Positions 23,990 to 36,148 of a stretch of 60,000 bases of DNA are shown here, one piece after another. How positions within the stretch are numbered: the first letter of the stretch is position 1; every line of letters begins with the position of its first letter. The stretch lies in the NCBI RefSeq assembly GCF_964355755.1, contig NC_092677.1:565001-625000 (forward strand). Direction: 5' to 3'. Made by a program: the position numbers and the translations under genes. The notes beneath the pieces are model-generated. The model had not been told where the DNA came from. It saw only the letters and a program-made list of their open reading frames with translations, and made no database searches. The stretch comes from Antedon mediterranea. Its lineage: Eukaryota; Echinodermata; Crinoidea; Comatulida; Antedonidae.

Positions 23990-24550
23990 ATATTTTGGGG
24001 TAGGGGGTAACATTTATGCCCATAACTTGTGGTTTTATAATCCAATCTCAATAATCTTGATATCAATGTGTAGAATATATATTTCTTTCTGATATGCAAT
24101 TTACAAAAACAAAATACAACATTTATTTATATAACTAGAGGTCAAAAGGTTATTGACCTTTTACAAAAACTCATTTTTTTCCTTAAAAAAATGATTAACT
24201 GTAATATTGTGCCATAATTGTATATGCATTTAATCAAAATTGTGTTTTATCTATACCTATCGATATATAAAATCGCAAACATGATGTTAACTAGAAGAAT
24301 TTTAAAAGTAATGATGTACTATTCTTATTGAAATTGATTCTTGGTCAAATGTAATGTAAACCATTTTGGGGTAGGGGGTAGCGTTTATGCCTATAATCCA
24401 TTGTTTTATAATCATATCTAAATAGCTTTAGTACCAATGTGTAGAGTATATATATCCTACTAATAATATACATTAAAAAAACAATTAATAACAGTTATAC
24501 GTAACTAGAGGTCAAAAGGTCATTGACCTTTTACAAAAACTCAAATGTTC
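23990..24550. repeat. tandem pair, period about 370 bp
   Basis: Two diverged copies share TTTTGGGGTAGGGGGTA (23,993 and 24,364), ATCAATGTGTAGA-like text and AACTAGAGGTCAAAAGGT (24,132 and 24,503). Non-coding. Confidence 0.75.
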
Positions 24551-24796
24551 TTAAAATAGCGCAAAACTAAATTATGTTTATATATATTATATTTATATTT
24601 TGGAAGTATTTGGTGCAAATAATGTTTTTCTTGTACCTATTGTATTGTCATGAAATAGGAAAAATGATACTAGCTAGAAGAAAATTGAAATTCATTAGCG
24701 GTATGTACTATTGATGATTAATTAATGAGTCTTGATAATTTGGAATCAACTCATGATTTACTATAGATAGATTTTTGATAATTTTAGTATCAACGA

Positions 24797-25640
24797 ATGT
24801 ACGTAATGAGAAGTATTTTATCTTCGCAGGGTTGCGTCTTCTCTCCTCTCTTGTATATTATATACACGGATGACTGTCGGAGCAAACAGGACAATCTTTT
24901 CAAATTTGCTGACGACACTGTCTTGCTGTCTCTCCTTCAAAATTCACAGGACGGTCATGGTTCCGCATTAGATGGTTTTATCCAATTTTGTGGAAACTCC
25001 TACTTGGAACTCAATGTCACCAAAACCAAGGAGATAATTGTAGATTTTAGGAAGGAGAAAGGACGCAGCCCTCTGGTATCCCCCACAAATGACGAACCAG
25101 CGATATTGTCCATTCCCTTAAATACCTAGGTACTATATTTGAGTACAATCTCAGCTGGGAATTAAATACAGAGGCAATAGTAAAGAAAGGACACCAGAGA
25201 CTTTATCTGTTAAGGAAGCTGAACCATTTTAATGTCAATAAAGTAATTCTCATGGTTTTTTATAATTCCTTTATTGAGAACGTTTTAACTTTTTTCCTTT
25301 ATATGCTGGTTTTTTAGTCTTAGGGTCAAAGAGAGAAACTCACTACAAAGTTGTTAACTTAAGTTCTAAATTAATAGGTTGTCAACTTCGTAGCTTGTCT
25401 TCCTTCTGTGACATGCAAACTCTAGAAAAAAGTAGAGCTATTCTAAAAAATGTTAACCATGCCTTGTTCAGTGATTTCGAGCTCATGCCTCATGGGCGTC
25501 GCTTTCAATGCCCGGCATGTAGAACAAACTGGAAAAGAAATTCGTTTTTGCCAGTTGCCATCCGACTCTTAAATTCTTGAACTTTGACTCTTGTTATATT
25601 GTACTGTATATTGTGATATTTTTGTATATTTTGTAAGATC
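24797..25640 (+). pseudogene. 5'-truncated non-LTR retrotransposon fragment
   Basis: The protein begins within the reverse transcriptase: GCVFSPLLYIIYTDDC, then LFKFADDTVLL (catalytic DD box) and LNVTKTKEIIVDFR. After frameshifts it continues with YLGTIFEYNLSWE and ends HGRRFQCPACRTN plus SFLPVAIRLLNS, the usual 3' end of this class. Stops and frame changes make it dead. Confidence 0.8.
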
Positions 25641-25789
25641 ATTTTAATCCAGACCTTTTTATTTGAATTGCTCCGTGTGGGATGATATTGTTTAATCCTT
25701 CAAACAGAAAAGGACTCACAACTTATATGTCATCAGTATCACTTTCTTGTTCGGGTGTATTAGTACAGTGCAATGCCATTGCATTCACC

Positions 25790-26420
25790 ACATGTAGTTC
25801 TAGTTACCCCTGAATGCTTCAAGGAGATACTCAGGTTCTGGCTTTAAGTTTGTGTGTAGAGGAACCATGTTTCCATCATCTGATCTTCCATCCCCAATCC
25901 TCGGTACACATATCAACCCCACTCCATTGCTAAAAGATAACTTGAACTTGAACATGATGTTAAGTACCTTGGTTGTGGTACGATTATGAAGTTGGCGATA
26001 TGCAAGGTTGTACTTGATTGGATGGAGTCAAAGGCATTCCACGTTGTCCAGGTAGTCCATTGTACAGACGCACTAAACCGTTTTCTCTAGCAACCACAAT
26101 GTCATCCTTTGTAGCTTGTTTGCATTTGAAGACTACAGCATAATGTCAGAAATAAGTGCAATGACAAGCTTTTTTTAGAGCCACTTGTTTTCCAATTCCG
26201 AAAACTCTGGATGTTGTGTCACCAGTATCGCATGAGCAAACAGAAGGTTATCACAGATGTCTCTCAAATGTACTGTTTGAACCAGTTTGATAGTCCAGCA
26301 TCTCAGCTCCAGTCTAAAGAATATCACAAGATGTTTTAAATGCTTGACTGCAGAGGAGCACTAGTAGATCCGTGTCATCGGATAATGACAGCTGTTTTCC
26401 TGTTTGCTGATTCAATGGTT
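25790..26420 (-). pseudogene. relic of a PIN/FEN-nuclease-like transposon-associated protein
   Basis: Read on the minus strand in several frames. The recognisable blocks in order are LSDDTDLLVLLCSQA (near 26,375), VQTVHLRDICDNLLFAH (near 26,270), DTTSRVFGIGKQVALKKA (near 26,200), NGLVRLYNGLPGQRG (near 26,080) and EDWGW (near 25,900). From memory, a protein family with DDTDLLVLL and GCDTTSR-FGIGK blocks is widespread in invertebrate genomes and looks PIN/FEN-like; this is recall, not a search. Multiple stops and frameshifts. Continuation upstream to 27.2 kb is possible but unrecognised. Confidence 0.5.
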
Positions 26421-27790
26421 TTTTGTACTATCCGAAAGAACATCTGCATCAGAAGCTGCATTCACTCATTGCCATGTTGTTCCAATACTAGTTACGAAGA
26501 TTTATAAATTGTTGTTTGTTACAGAAAGTGATCCTATTTTGTGGAACATGTCACTGGTAAAATGTACAGGGACACTACCACCTGACCCGCCTTACCATGT
26601 GCGCCGTCTTTGGTGGACGAGCCGCTTTCATAATTATCAAAGACTATGCAGAGCAATATTTTTTACAGATCTCTACACTATTCCATATGAATGCTGTGCA
26701 GTAGAGCACTACCATCTAAAATGTAGGCCTACTGGACATCATTCAGTGAGTTGGATGTATTAGACTTTTCAGAAGAAGTTGTTTCCACGTGGCATCATGT
26801 TGGTTTATTAGCTGAAAGTATTGTAAGTTGGTAGTTTCAAAAAGTGGTGGTGGGTAACAAAGTCACCTCGAGTCTCCTCTGGAACTGTAGGATTGATGCA
26901 CACATATGACTTTATTGCCAGGATCTTGAATACATTTGAAGACTTTCTGGCCAAAATATTCAATGCTTAATACCACATTGCTAATATTCCGAGTCACCTG
27001 CAGTAACTCCCGTGTCAATGGTATGAAGTCTCTGAGTCGTAACCAAATGGATTTTTCAATTGCCATTATGTTCCTGACGTGTGGCCATAAGGTCTTATGT
27101 TGGCCGCTGCTGCTCTGGAGTAACGCCCTGATACTATTACAAGGCATTACATACATTTCAGCGCAGATTTGGTCTGGATGTACGCATTCCTATATTTTCT
27201 TGTCAAACCTCTGGTTTTCTTTGAGGCTTCTCATAGAAACTTTTTCAATCACCTGCAGGTCTGTTGACAATCCAGCCCAGATGGTCCGAACGTCACACAA
27301 CATGGAGGTCATTGTCAAACTGCTGTTGAACATCTTTGTATTTCTACTGGTTAAAAAATACTTATACATTCCAATATAAATACTGTAACCATGGCAACAC
27401 AAATGCCAACTGGAAAAAATGGAATGTAGATCATCCAGAAGCAACAGGAACGGAGATGTCACTCATCTGCATCTTGAACTGGTCATGTGTATCGCGTTGG
27501 ACTGAAATGTTCACCCCAGGGAATCCCTGTGTGTATACCATTGTTGTTTACAGCGAAAACAACATTTTTAGCCAAAATTGACACATTATGTTGTGTTTTT
27601 CCGCAAAATTGACATTCTAAATAAAATGTTATGACTATAAGTTTGATATCACTGAATAGAAAATTTAATAAGCTTTCGGATGACATAAATCCCACTTGTA
27701 TATAAAGTATTTTAAATGGCAAAATATATGTAATTAATGGGGCATATTAATTTTGACTTAAAATGACCTTTATTGACCTCTGACCCCTTG
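26421..27790. other. decayed sequence inside the 4.1-kb TIR element
   Basis: Open frames on both strands (up to 147 codons) overlap each other and show no motif I know. They may be upstream parts of the relic at 25.8-26.4 kb. Confidence 0.3.
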
Positions 27791-27967
27791 ACCCAATGCT
27801 TGGATTTTCGGTGACTTTTAGTATGTCGTTCTACAAATTATATCGAATTCAAAAATACTAGCTTTGTTACTATTGCAATTTGTGGTGGGTATATCATTAG
27901 ATTGACTGGACTAATTAGGCAGGCTTCTTAGTTAGGCCTAGCTAGTAGTAGCCTAGGCCTAAGGTAG

Positions 27968-28956
27968 AGGGACGATTCGTCACACTTACATTTATCGGCT
28001 TTCTTTGATATGCATTTATAAGCATAAAATAAGCTTTTTTCCCCAAACTTTATTTTCAGAGAGACTATGGGGTAGCACTATGGGATAGCACTACTAGGAA
28101 TAAAGATGCAATAAAGGAAACATTTTGAAAACATTGTCGAAAATGATCATTTTTTAGTCACGCGAACGATGTAAACAAGTTACGCCCTCTGTTGGCCGTT
28201 TGGCGAATGCACGAAATAAACAAGGTTTTCAAATAAATTGAATATAAAATTACGTTTTTTTCGTAATTTATTATATATAATAATTATATCAACTTTGTCA
28301 ATAGGGAGGTTTCGCAACCTTACGAATACGATAACGAAAAACGGATACGTCACACATTTGTTAAACTTTTGAGCTGATCCCCATTTCATATTCGTAAAGC
28401 GTATTCGTGTTGACGAATATCACCAGTCATATTCCTAACTACAAAACGAGTACAGTTTTTGATCTATTTTGCACATTTTGCATTTGAATCAGGAATTATT
28501 CATGATTATAATATAATTATAGATTTATTGAAAGTAATTTACTAAAGTAATTTACTAAAATGCCAAGTCAATTTTGATAAATAGCAGTCCTCACACGCTT
28601 TGATGTTACGCTGGGCCTAGGCCGCCAAGCACCAAGCAACACGTACCTGCGCTTCGCTCAAATTTACCGCAGTCATATTTCGGACGCACCTCAATATTTC
28701 GTTGCCATGCGAAACAGATTTTTTTATGGCTTACGAAAACGAATAGTGTGCGTGACGTATCCGTTTTCGTATTCGTAAGATTGCGAAACCTCCCTAAACT
28801 AATATCAATAAAATACGGATTGTTAAACACCTTTAAAAACTTGTTAAATACCAAAAAAATGAATATGAATTTGGTCTAAAGTGAGACGTTTCGGCCCACA
28901 AAGTGGGATGTTTCGGCCCAGAAGTGGGCCGAATAGTCCCGGGCCGAATCGTCCCT
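27968..28956. mobile_element. possible element with AGGGACGATTCG ends
   Basis: AGGGACGATTCG at 27968 and its complement CGAATCGTCCCT ending 28956. Only 12 bp of TIR, with no clear target duplication. A smaller MITE is nested inside. Confidence 0.4.
28302..28796. mobile_element. MITE with TAGGGAGGTTTCGCAA ends
   Basis: About 495 bp. TIRs TAGGGAGGTTTCGCAA continue as a CTTACGAATACGA block on both sides with about 90 percent match over 45 bp. TA at each end suggests a TA target site. No coding frame. Confidence 0.75.
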
Positions 28957-29252
28957 GAATCTAGGCCTAGCCTAGCTAGTAGAAGAGTAGGCTAGGTCTA
29001 CTAGGCCTAGCTAGGGCCTAGCCTAGCCCTAGCTAGCTTGATAGCCAACTAAAACTTAAAACGTAAGGCAAGAAGCCTACCAACACTCATAAACAATCAA
29101 GCATTCAAGATAAAAAACCGTTTCGTTGCTTCTCCAAATCAAGCCTTTTCTTTAAAAATAAAACACGCATTATTGTAAGCCGACGACGTGACATATAGGC
29201 TAGGTCTCTACTGCTCTAGATCTCAAGAGTTTACGTGAACTTCCTATTATAT
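28957..29252. other. no gene seen; CTAG/GGCCTA-rich
   Basis: Dense in TAGCCTAGGCCTA-like strings, which recur across the whole window as simple-sequence-like background. Confidence 0.4.
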
Positions 29253-29392
29253 ACGGGGCGCAGTTTGGGACAATTACTAGCAATTATGTCAACAATGTGT
29301 GTTCTCTCTTACCGACTCAACGGCGAGAATCTGATGATTTTGTTGTACTCAATAGTAACACTAAGAAATATTTTTATTGTAATTGAAATCAT

Positions 29393-29557
29393 GGATCAGG
29401 TGCCGTTTTCGGCTGTTTGTACTGTAGGTTACATAACAGAACAATTGTATTGTCTTACCATTCAATAGACACCCTTCTCTACATAAAACACCACACCCCT
29501 ATCATAATAATGGTATAGTCCATATAAGTCGAGGTGGCCAAAAACGGCACCTGATCC
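29393..29557. repeat. inverted repeat GGATCAGGTGCCGTTTT
   Basis: GGATCAGGTGCCGTTTT at 29393 pairs with AAAACGGCACCTGATCC ending 29557, spacer about 130 bp. It may be a very small MITE. Confidence 0.7.
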
Positions 29558-29767
29558 GAAATTATTTTATTAATATTTGTATTTATAAACAATTAAAAAT
29601 GCTAGGAATGTATAAATGTTGCTTGTATAAAACAAATTAGTAGGAATGTTGACGTAATCCGTTACCGTAATTTACGTTTACGCAAAAGCTCCCTATTGTC
29701 TCTGCCCAACATATATTTTTTTTATTGGGATGGGAAGAGGAGAGGGGTCACTCAATATGTTTATACA

Positions 29768-30240
29768 TACCGTAAAACCTCAAAAAGAAGCCACCCTCTT
29801 TGGTCTGCAAAAGTCGGCCTAATCTCAAAAAGAAGCCCATCTCGAGATCAAGCCCATTGGGCTTCTTTTCAAGATAACATAGGCGTCTTTTCGAGATAGA
29901 CGATTGGATATCAAAGGAACAATTAGGTGATTTACTTCCAGATAACTTGTGATGCAAATAATGTGATCGAGTTTATAATATCATATTTATTTTACATTTT
30001 AAAATGGTGTTATGATAACAAAATGCAAAATTGGCAGGTAATGGCTCAAAAATTACATTGTAGTATAAAATTCAAATATTTACAGCATAATTTTCGAAAA
30101 GAAGCCCCTCTCTTTGGTTTGCAAAAGTAATCTCGAAAAGAAGCCCATCTTGAAAAAAATCACATCTTGAAAATAATTAAGCTCACCCAAGGGTACTAAA
30201 AAGGAAGAAGCCCATGGACTTCTTTTCGATGTTTACGGTA
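29768..30240. mobile_element. mariner-type MITE with TACCGTAAA ends
   Basis: 473 bp, TACCGTAAAACCTCAAAAAG at left and CTTCTTTTCGATGTTTACGG then TA at right. Several internal copies of AAAAGAAGCCC in both orientations. TA at both ends suggests a TA target site. Confidence 0.75.
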
Positions 30241-31395
30241 CGTACTTTCTGTAATGTTGATTATTAGCTCAGTGCACTTACAGCCATCTAGAGTTGTAAT
30301 TTCTAAAATTTTCTCAAAACAATTAATTAAAAGAATTAAACTGAGGTCGGCAATCTAAAGACCTTGATTATACATTTTTGTTTTTGGATGTCCTCTTGAA
30401 AAATACCTGCACACAATAATACGAGGATGCTTCGCATTTTTCTATCTCCTCCTACGATTTCTGCAAACCGCTTGAACAGCTCGAGTACAGTATCATAATG
30501 TTGAAGACAGGCCGATTTTCTTAAAAAATACTATTTTGATAGATTTAATATACGTTTATACAAATGTATTGATTTGCGATGAATGGAACGTTCCAAATTA
30601 TTTGGTTTAACCATGGTTTAAGGTTTAACACAAGTAGGTAAATTTATGAGCCCTTAGAAAATAAACTTAAAACCGTATTGTATAGTATTGCAATACTACT
30701 ATACAATGCTGTACCTATTAACCACTTTTGGTCGCCATTTGAATCGCAAATTTCTTACTGTGAGTGTTGGTACTGTGAGATATAATCAATCAATCAATCA
30801 ACGTAAACATTTATTTTCTTTCTTTCAATCAATTACAATAAAACAAATGAATAAGGTAGGCTATTAAAAAAGAAAGAACGAATTTAATATAAACATATAT
30901 AAAAATAAACTGAATTACTGTGAGTGTGGGAGGCCCTACTGATTATAATAAACTATAACTAAATAAATAAACTATATTACTGACAGTTGCTTCTCAACGT
31001 TTGTATTAATTAATAAATACAAAAAAATAAACGTATACAAAAAAATAAACGTCGTACTTTACTATTTCAATCGACAGTGACAGTTTTAACAAAGTATTAA
31101 ATCGCAAATGTTTTACTGTATTTAGTGGTATATTATTTATAGGCCTATAAAACAGGAAAAAAATATTTCGTTGCTAAGTGGATAAAGAATATATTTAAAA
31201 ATGGTTCCTCTTTGTACATTCCCTCAACCTTAATGTTAGTTACATACAAAACACAAAAATATGTGTCCGTATGTTTATTGTATGTTTGCGCCCCGTACTA
31301 AAGTGTTATCGATCGATTGAGGGCGAACTCCAAAGCAATCCCAGTTCAAAAAAGTGTCGTAATAGTAGAGGGGGCATGGCAACAACGACATTCTG
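30241..31395. other. no gene seen; simple repeats
   Basis: An (AATC)n microsatellite at about 30,786-30,801 and AT-rich tandem AAAAAATAAACGT near 31,020. No coding frame of interest. Confidence 0.4.
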
Positions 31396-33350
31396 TCATG
31401 TGTAAAAACTCCTGGAAATGTTAAATTTCATCTTGAAACTAATAATCTGCTGAACAACTAACCAACTTTTAGAATTCGTCTTCATTGATCTGCGTAGGTC
31501 TAATACTATAAAGCCACAATGCGTGAGGAAAATATCTATCGTGTCCGTCGTGTCATTTTCTTCACAGTGTGCACAATTTTTTACAGATGTTCCAACAAAT
31601 AAAAGTACATACAAGTTGTTAACATAAAACAACATAAAGAGAGCTCTATCAAATATATTAATTTTGGCCAGCGGTATTCTTCTATATTTTTTAACCTATA
31701 AAAGTATGTCAGGATTCTATCTGATTGTATTGACAAACTCAATAAATTGCCAGACAAGTTCACCATATAGGGCTTCCTTTGCGACATATCTGGGTGCCTT
31801 TAATTAGTATCTGGCCATTTGGTGTTGAATATTATAAATTTTATCCACAGAGCTTTTATTATCACAGAACCATCAGCTTGCATAATTTATAGATGGTATA
31901 CCGATTGATTTCCAGAGGAGCACCATAGTATATTCTATTAAATTCTTCCTGTACATTATAATATTTTATATATGCCATCACTCTCTTTTAACTACTTCAT
32001 CTATGTGAGAGAGTTTCCTTGATACAAACATTCCCAGATATTTATATTATCATTAGTTTCATCAATAAAACTATTACCAATTGGCCATTTCTTATATTCA
32101 TTAAGGCGTTGTCCAGTTACAATAACGTTGGATTTATTAAAATTAAATACCGTACTCCATTGTTGCAAAATCTGCTGCATTTAAAAGTAATTCTAACTCA
32201 GGCTCATTGTCTCCAATTTAAATGATATCATCAGCCCAGAATAAGCTGCCAACTTTTACATCAAATATATTAATTCCTAATTCTCTTTCTTTTATTATTT
32301 TGTTAAGTTCATTCATATTAATAGTGAAAAGAATTGGAGACAGTGGGCAGCCTTGTTTGACACCTTCGTCAATATTAAAAACATCTGTTTCAGAGTCTCC
32401 AATGAAACTTTACCTTTTACATTTATACAAATTCTTTATACCATAACAATTTATCTTTAATTCCTATATTTTCGATTGCATAAAAGAGACCTTCTCTCCA
32501 AACGGTGTCGAATTCCTTACTGAAATTCATGAAGGCGAGTAAGTTTTGTTACCTTCAACACGGTCGGCAAGCAATAATACTCTTAAGTATAAAGATGTGG
32601 CATTCACATTGTCTGTCCTTACGAAATCCTCCTTAGTACCGCCTTTATTCATTATTTCAGAACATTTAGTTACTTTCTTTTCTAATAAGTTTTGTTTAAT
32701 TAAAGGTTTGCATTGTTTACGTTTCCCTTGATACTCATTCCATAGTGATTCACATTCTACTTGATGCACTATCATTTGTTTTACAATATTAAAGACGATG
32801 TGCCCTACAGGAACTTTTTCCTTTCTCAATACAAAGATCAATTTCTTCATCATACCATACTTTGCGTTTTCTATTATTATTCCGTTGACCAATTGTATTT
32901 TCGGTTATGGCTATAACATTGTTTTTCCAAAAAGTCCATGCCTCATTTGGCATTTAAGGATGAGGGGGTCCCAGTTTTCAAATTTGCTTTTAATTTTATT
33001 TTGGAAAGGTATCCACTTAGTAAATGTCTATTTATGTTCCAACTTATTATATTAGTATCATTAATATTTATTTTATTATTTTATCATTAGTTGTCGGTAA
33101 ATTCCAATAACAATAAGTTGTGATCACTACCAAGATGGTATATACATAGATCATCAATTATAAGTTTTTTAGTGATATATACATTTTGAGAAACAAGTAC
33201 ATATTCGAATAATACTAGTATGGTCACCTTTTGTCCATGTATATTTTCCAGTACATTTATTAGAGCTATTCACTGAAATCACATATTGTAGATTTTTGTA
33301 CTTATATGCTAGATAATGATTACTAGAATAAGAATAAAGTCTTTGTAATT
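31396..33350 (-). pseudogene. non-LTR retrotransposon fragment (endonuclease end + RT)
   Basis: Minus-strand relic. In order from 33,350: CTGKYTWTKGDHTSI-like and LGSDHNLLLLEF (C-terminal end of an APE endonuclease), a linker at 32,890-32,527, KEFDTVWREGLFYAIENIGI (RT), GVKQGCPLSPILF near 32,350, and LFWADDII near 32,230, which carries the catalytic DD. Stops and frameshifts break it into at least four frames. Family unclear. Confidence 0.7.
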
Positions 33351-33581
33351 AGTAATTCGGTCGAATTCATATTTTAAAAATATTTTTTAATTACGTTGTT
33401 CAAAATTGGGACAAATTGTCATAAAAAAGCGGCAACCCTATAGGTCATCACTGCTACGTCACAAGTTGGAGTCAAAAAGGCCGGAAAGGTTACACACGCT
33501 GGGCCGGCGGCGATTTTTTTTTCGTACATAAGTTGGGGACCCCCCTCATGTATATATGGGTATGAAAATTCATACTATTAT

Positions 33582-35167
33582 GCTATCAATCAATCAATCA
33601 ATCAATTCAACTTTATTTCAGACAAACTGTCCATATGAAACATATTATAAATACAATAAAAAATAATACAAAGCATTATGTGACAACCGTCATGGAGAGA
33701 GGACTAATAATTATTTGTTGACATATAGTGCCTCTTAAAATACATGTGGATTATGTTTTGGGATTTATTGGATGTAGACTGTAGACATTATTATATTATT
33801 GATTACTATAGTTTACAAAACAACATATACTGATACTAGGTAACACGCGTAAAAGTATACATGAGATTATATATACAAAAGTTCTATCCATTTTCTATGC
33901 AACTTTGAATCTTTTAGAATACGAGAAAAAACACATGTAATTAAAGTATTACAGCTTTTTACAATTTTTGTTTTGAAACAAAAAATTGATTTCCGAATGT
34001 ACTCATAGAAGGAGGGAACATGGTTATCAACAAACATAGCACTAGCACTACAGCTCCTTGAGCGTCTTAAAATCTTTCTAAGTGCGTTATTATAACAGAC
34101 CTGTAATGACTTCATAGTTTTTACATTAAAATCGCACCATAAGGCCGCACAATACATACTAATACAGTATGACTTAAACAAAGTAATCTAAACATCTGTT
34201 GAGCATTTACTAAATTTTCTACAAAGAGAGTTACCTCTAATACATAATATTCGAATTTAATATCCAATTCGAACCTAGTATCATTGCTGATAACACAACC
34301 AAGGTAGGTAGTGGATTGAACGTAATTTAGTTCTTTACCACATGAACAGTAACATAATTACCATTCAGTTTTCTTTTCCTAGGGCAAAAACACATGCAAA
34401 TAGATTTTTTTGAATTATATAATACATCAAAGTCATTAGCAAAATCCTCACATATGTTAACCATCTTTTGGAGGGCATCTAAAGAGGGCGCAAGTAACAC
34501 CATGTCATCTGCATAACTTAAGTTGTTGAACTTTGTATTATTGAGCTCAGAACCAAAATTACAATCACTAAGCATACTGTTTAAATTGTCAATGTAAACA
34601 TTATATATAACCAAAGAATATAAATAGGTAAAGAATCAACAGTACGCGCTGTTATACATAGAAGGATAGGAAACGCGGACGCTTATTCATGGACGCGTAA
34701 GAATCCAGCAGCCGAACGACGGCGGGCTCTAGATATGGTTCCCGTCTAATCCCACGTTTCGATGTATCGTGATGATCTGATGTGTTCTCGCGTCTGTGCT
34801 CTACTAATTTTGATATTATTAATATTTTGATAATTATTTTGATAAATAATCATCGTTTGCATTTTTATAGATATTTACAATAAAAGTTTTACCTTACCCA
34901 CGCCTGAAGGTGGCGCACCTCTTCTAGAGAAAAAGAAATGCGCCACCTTCAGGCGTAGGCAAATGGTAACCCGGATGTGGTTTACACCGCCAACGGAACT
35001 GTTGTATCTTCTCCTTTTATTATCTTTGATATAACGGAGGAGACATAACACCACCCTGTCTAACGCCATTGGTAACTTTAAAACCTGAATACTAATAGCA
35101 ATAATGTTTGTTTCTCTCATAATTAATTGCCTGTACAATGACCAGTGATTGACTCGGTCGAACGCTT
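33582..35167 (-). pseudogene. second non-LTR retrotransposon fragment (RT to 3' tail)
   Basis: Minus strand. KAFDRVNHWSLYRQL (35,160-35,115), an interruption by foreign sequence at about 34,640-35,030, then YIDNLNSMLSDCNFG and LSYADDMVLLAPSLDAL (RT catalytic box near 34,510), NSKKSICMCF, and the C-terminal region at 34181-33867. The 3' end carries a (TTGA)n tail at 33,585-33,607. 5'-truncated at the edge of the next element. Different family from the fragment at 31.4-33.3 kb. Confidence 0.75.
34900..34956. repeat. perfect 18-bp-arm hairpin
   Basis: ACGCCTGAAGGTGGCGCA (34900-34917) and its exact complement (34939-34956) with a 21-bp loop. It lies in the foreign insert within the LINE. Confidence 0.85.
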
Positions 35168-36148
35168 TAAGAGCGCCAGTCACTAAAAATCAAACATTAG
35201 GTGGCAAGGGTCAAAATTTCGAATTGGCTCATATTTTGCACATTGGTAGACCTTGATGTAAGTAAACCTGATGTGTAGATTGTTTTGTAAAATATCGCTT
35301 AGTTTTCGAGAAAATCGAAAAATAACGATTTTCGGCCAATTTTGTTAATTTTTGGTGTATAATTTACATTAAGTTTAACAGCCTCTGGAAGCCAAACGTA
35401 GCAACCTAGCGTTTTAATATTTTACACTTACGTTAACTAGCATCTTGACAATAATTTGGTAAAGTTTCAAAAAATTTGATGAAATTTTAAGATTTTGACT
35501 AATTAATTACTAATTAGCATATATAAAACTCTTAAAAAGTAGGGTAAAAACAAACGTTTTTTTTTTCATGTGCGACGAATTTTTATAAAATAAAAAAGTC
35601 ATCAATCTAAAGTTTAGATACTAATATTTATGAATCAAGTAAAAAAAATTTGAGGAAATTATTTTGCGCTCCGCGCCAGAGCCACAAAGTTGTAAGAAAT
35701 TCAAAGATTTTATCTGTCGGCAACATCAATCAGATGTACCTATTGTTCTCTATTTAGCAATCTAAGTCGAATTAAGCCAGACTTTTATTACGAGAAACAA
35801 ACTTGAAAGATAAATTTTGAATTAAGTTGCAATTTAAATACAAACTAAAAATACGTTTCTGGTAAAATTTCAATTACTAACCAATATACGAAATTAAACA
35901 ATTAACTAAAAATCACTCGCTTATTCTTTGTCAAACCACATTATTATAAATTATTCCATCCTCTCATAGTTTATAGGATAAAACTGAAAAACAAATTAGT
36001 TTTAACTTGTTATCGTTTTCCTGTTTGTTGAACCTGGTCGAACGTACTCAACGAGAATGTTTCAAAACATTAACCACAGTAGACAAAACACTTTACTGCG
36101 TATATTCGATAGATAACGATCTTCATTGACGTTGAAAACGGAACAGAT

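Larger units (their letters stand above)
23804..27914. mobile_element. 4.1-kb TIR element with LINE fragment and decayed gene
   Basis: Inverted ends TTAGTCCAGTCAATCTA (left 23804, right complement ending 27914), with similarity continuing inward about 100 bp through ACCCACCACAAATTGCAATA. Contents: a tandem repeat (24.0-24.55 kb), a LINE fragment (24.8-25.6 kb) and a decayed minus-strand gene (25.8-26.4 kb or further). Superfamily not identified. Confidence 0.6.
29253..31295. mobile_element. possible 2-kb element with ACGGGGCGCA ends
   Basis: ACGGGGCGCA at 29253 and TGCGCCCCGT ending 31295. The left terminus plus the following GTTTGGGACA recurs at 40,423. It contains the inverted repeat at 29393-29557 and a MITE (29768-30240). 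TIR short, so tentative. Confidence 0.35.

Noticed and set aside
26404-27581. Several open frames of 80-147 codons on both strands
   Set aside because: They overlap one another, show no recognised domains, and lie in a decayed transposon.
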